From contig NZ_CP012590.1 of assembly GCF_001278845.1 (NCBI RefSeq), positions 2,666,001-2,730,000 of the forward strand: a stretch of 64,000 nt of DNA. The letters run 5' to 3'. The notes beneath the pieces are model-generated. The model was given only the letters and a program-made list of their open reading frames with translations, made no database searches and was not told the origin of the DNA. This document shows positions 63,023 to 64,000 of the stretch, piece after piece (positions within the stretch are counted from its first letter, which is position 1; each line of letters begins with the position of its first letter). The DNA comes from Actinomyces sp. oral taxon 414. Lineage in GTDB: Bacteria; Actinomycetota; Actinomycetes; Actinomycetales; Actinomycetaceae. Both the position numbers and the translations under genes were made by a program.

Positions 63023-64000
63023 GTGACAGCCCAGCCGCCCTCCCCCTCGGCCTTCCGGCGCGACGACGCCCAGCGCGCCAACCCCGCCACCATGCGCGAG
63101 CCCGCGCGCCTGGCCCGCGACACCACCCCGGACAACCCGTGGCCACTGTCCCTGCTGTCGACGAAGATCGAGGGGTACGTCTCGAAGATGACCGGCGTGT
63201 GGGTGGAGGCGCAGATCGTCCAGATCAACCGCCGCGCCGGCATGTCCTTCCTCACTCTGCGCGACGTGGACACCGAGATGTCCCTGCGCGCCGCCATCTA
63301 CCGCCGCGACCTGATGGCCGTGGAGCGGACCATGGGCGCCGAGCTCGCCGACGGGCTGCGGGTCGTGGCCCACGGGCGCCCCACCTTCTGGACGCGCGGC
63401 GGCAGCCTCCAGCTCCAGGTCGACGACGTCCGCCCCGTGGGCACGGGCGACCTGCTGGCCCGCATTGAGCAGCTGCGCCGCATTCTGGCCGCCGAGGGCC
63501 TGCTCGCCCCCGAGCGCAAGCGCCCCCTGCCCTTCACGCCGCGCGTCGTGGGGCTCGTGTGCGGGCGCGGCGCCAAGGCGAAGGACGACGTCATCGTCAA
63601 TGCCCGCCTGCGCTGGCCCGGGCTGCCCTTCGAGGTCCGCGAGGTCGCCGTCCAGGGCGTCCACGCCGTCGCCCAGGTCACCGCCGCCATCCGCGAGCTC
63701 GACGCCGACCCGCGCGTCGACGTCATTGTCGTGGCCCGCGGGGGCGGGTCGGTCGAGGACCTCCTGCCCTTCAGCGACGAGGGCCTCGTGCGCGCGGCCG
63801 CCGCCTGCCGCACCCCGCTCGTGTCCGCCATCGGCCACGAGACGGACCGGCCCCTGCTCGACGACGTCGCCGACTACCGGGCCTCCACGCCCACCGACGC
63901 CGCCCGCCGGATCGTCCCGGACCTGGCGCAGGAGACGGTGGGCCTGGACCAGGCGCGCGAGCGCATCCGCGCCGCCCTGGCCCGGCGCCTGGAGGAGGAG
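63023..64000 (+). CDS. xseA: Exodeoxyribonuclease VII large subunit (3' end outside window)
   Basis: The first 326 residues are visible. An N-terminal OB fold ([39 protein letters not shown]) is followed by the catalytic domain, with [41 protein letters not shown] and [20 protein letters not shown]. It degrades single-stranded DNA with XseB. The GTG at 63023 was taken: ATG at 63021 is followed at once by a stop. It is expected to be followed by xseB. Confidence 0.95.
   Translation, partial: MTAQPPSPSAFRRDDAQRANPATMREPARLARDTTPDNPWPLSLLSTKIEGYVSKMTGVWVEAQIVQINRRAGMSFLTLRDVDTEMSLRAAIYRRDLMAVERTMGAELADGLRVVAHGRPTFWTRGGSLQLQVDDVRPVGTGDLLARIEQLRRILAAEGLLAPERKRPLPFTPRVVGLVCGRGAKAKDDVIVNARLRWPGLPFEVREVAVQGVHAVAQVTAAIRELDADPRVDVIVVARGGGSVEDLLPFSDEGLVRAAAACRTPLVSAIGHETDRPLLDDVADYRASTPTDAARRIVPDLAQETVGLDQARERIRAALARRLEEE

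Overview
This is a high-GC (roughly 70%) actinobacterial chromosome segment. It most resembles Actinomyces or a close relative in the Actinomycetaceae. The evidence is a class C sortase fimbrial operon of the FimQ-FimP-SrtC type, an LPXTG-type CAP-domain surface protein, an LpqH-like lipoprotein, actinobacterial housekeeping genes (xseA, ispH, ychF, rmuC), and many apparently leaderless genes whose ATG or GTG lies 6-7 nt after a TANNNT-like -10 box. No rRNA, tRNA or CRISPR array was seen.

Layout. 1-7310 (minus): an oligopeptide ABC importer with a lipoprotein binding protein, two permeases and a fused double ATPase, followed by a second permease pair that runs off the left edge. 7602-14918: flavin monooxygenase, BASS-family transporter, BioY, monoacylglycerol-lipase-like hydrolase, PLP-fold protein and a beta-helix lipoprotein. 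15080-20456: NUDIX hydrolase, a decayed IS481-family element with a 15-bp target duplication, patatin lipase, an old-yellow-enzyme reductase, and several dispersed hairpin repeats. 20457-31568: YchJ-like protein, M18 aminopeptidase, HAD hydrolase, GtrA, PTH2, M48 protease, acetyltransferase, an esterase relic, CAP surface protein, LpqH-like lipoprotein and a P-loop kinase. 31609-41884: MFS efflux pump with its TetR regulator, Fic protein, RpiB-like isomerase, VOC protein, MgtC, a gene-poor relic zone, and a rhodanese fusion protein. 42047-48650: HipBA, then the fimbrial operon. 49235-56397: an accessory island with a DUF3800-like protein, an acetyltransferase, ArfB, an AAA ATPase with a perfect palindromic operator, HigBA, a small membrane protein, and a frameshifted restriction-modification-like gene coupled to ychF. 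Base composition is visibly less GC-rich at 52.6-56.4 kb. 56394-64000: ychF, esterase, rmuC, a DNA-binding protein, ispH and xseA.

The most unusual signal is non-coding. Several families of intergenic inverted repeats are present. One is exactly 120 bp long in three copies (15966, 20168, 34575), with perfect 22-bp ends that differ between copies by compensating base changes. A second family (11999, 19901) also shows compensating changes. These look like conserved hairpins rather than random palindromes. Start codons below were chosen using Shine-Dalgarno sequences or the leaderless promoter pattern.
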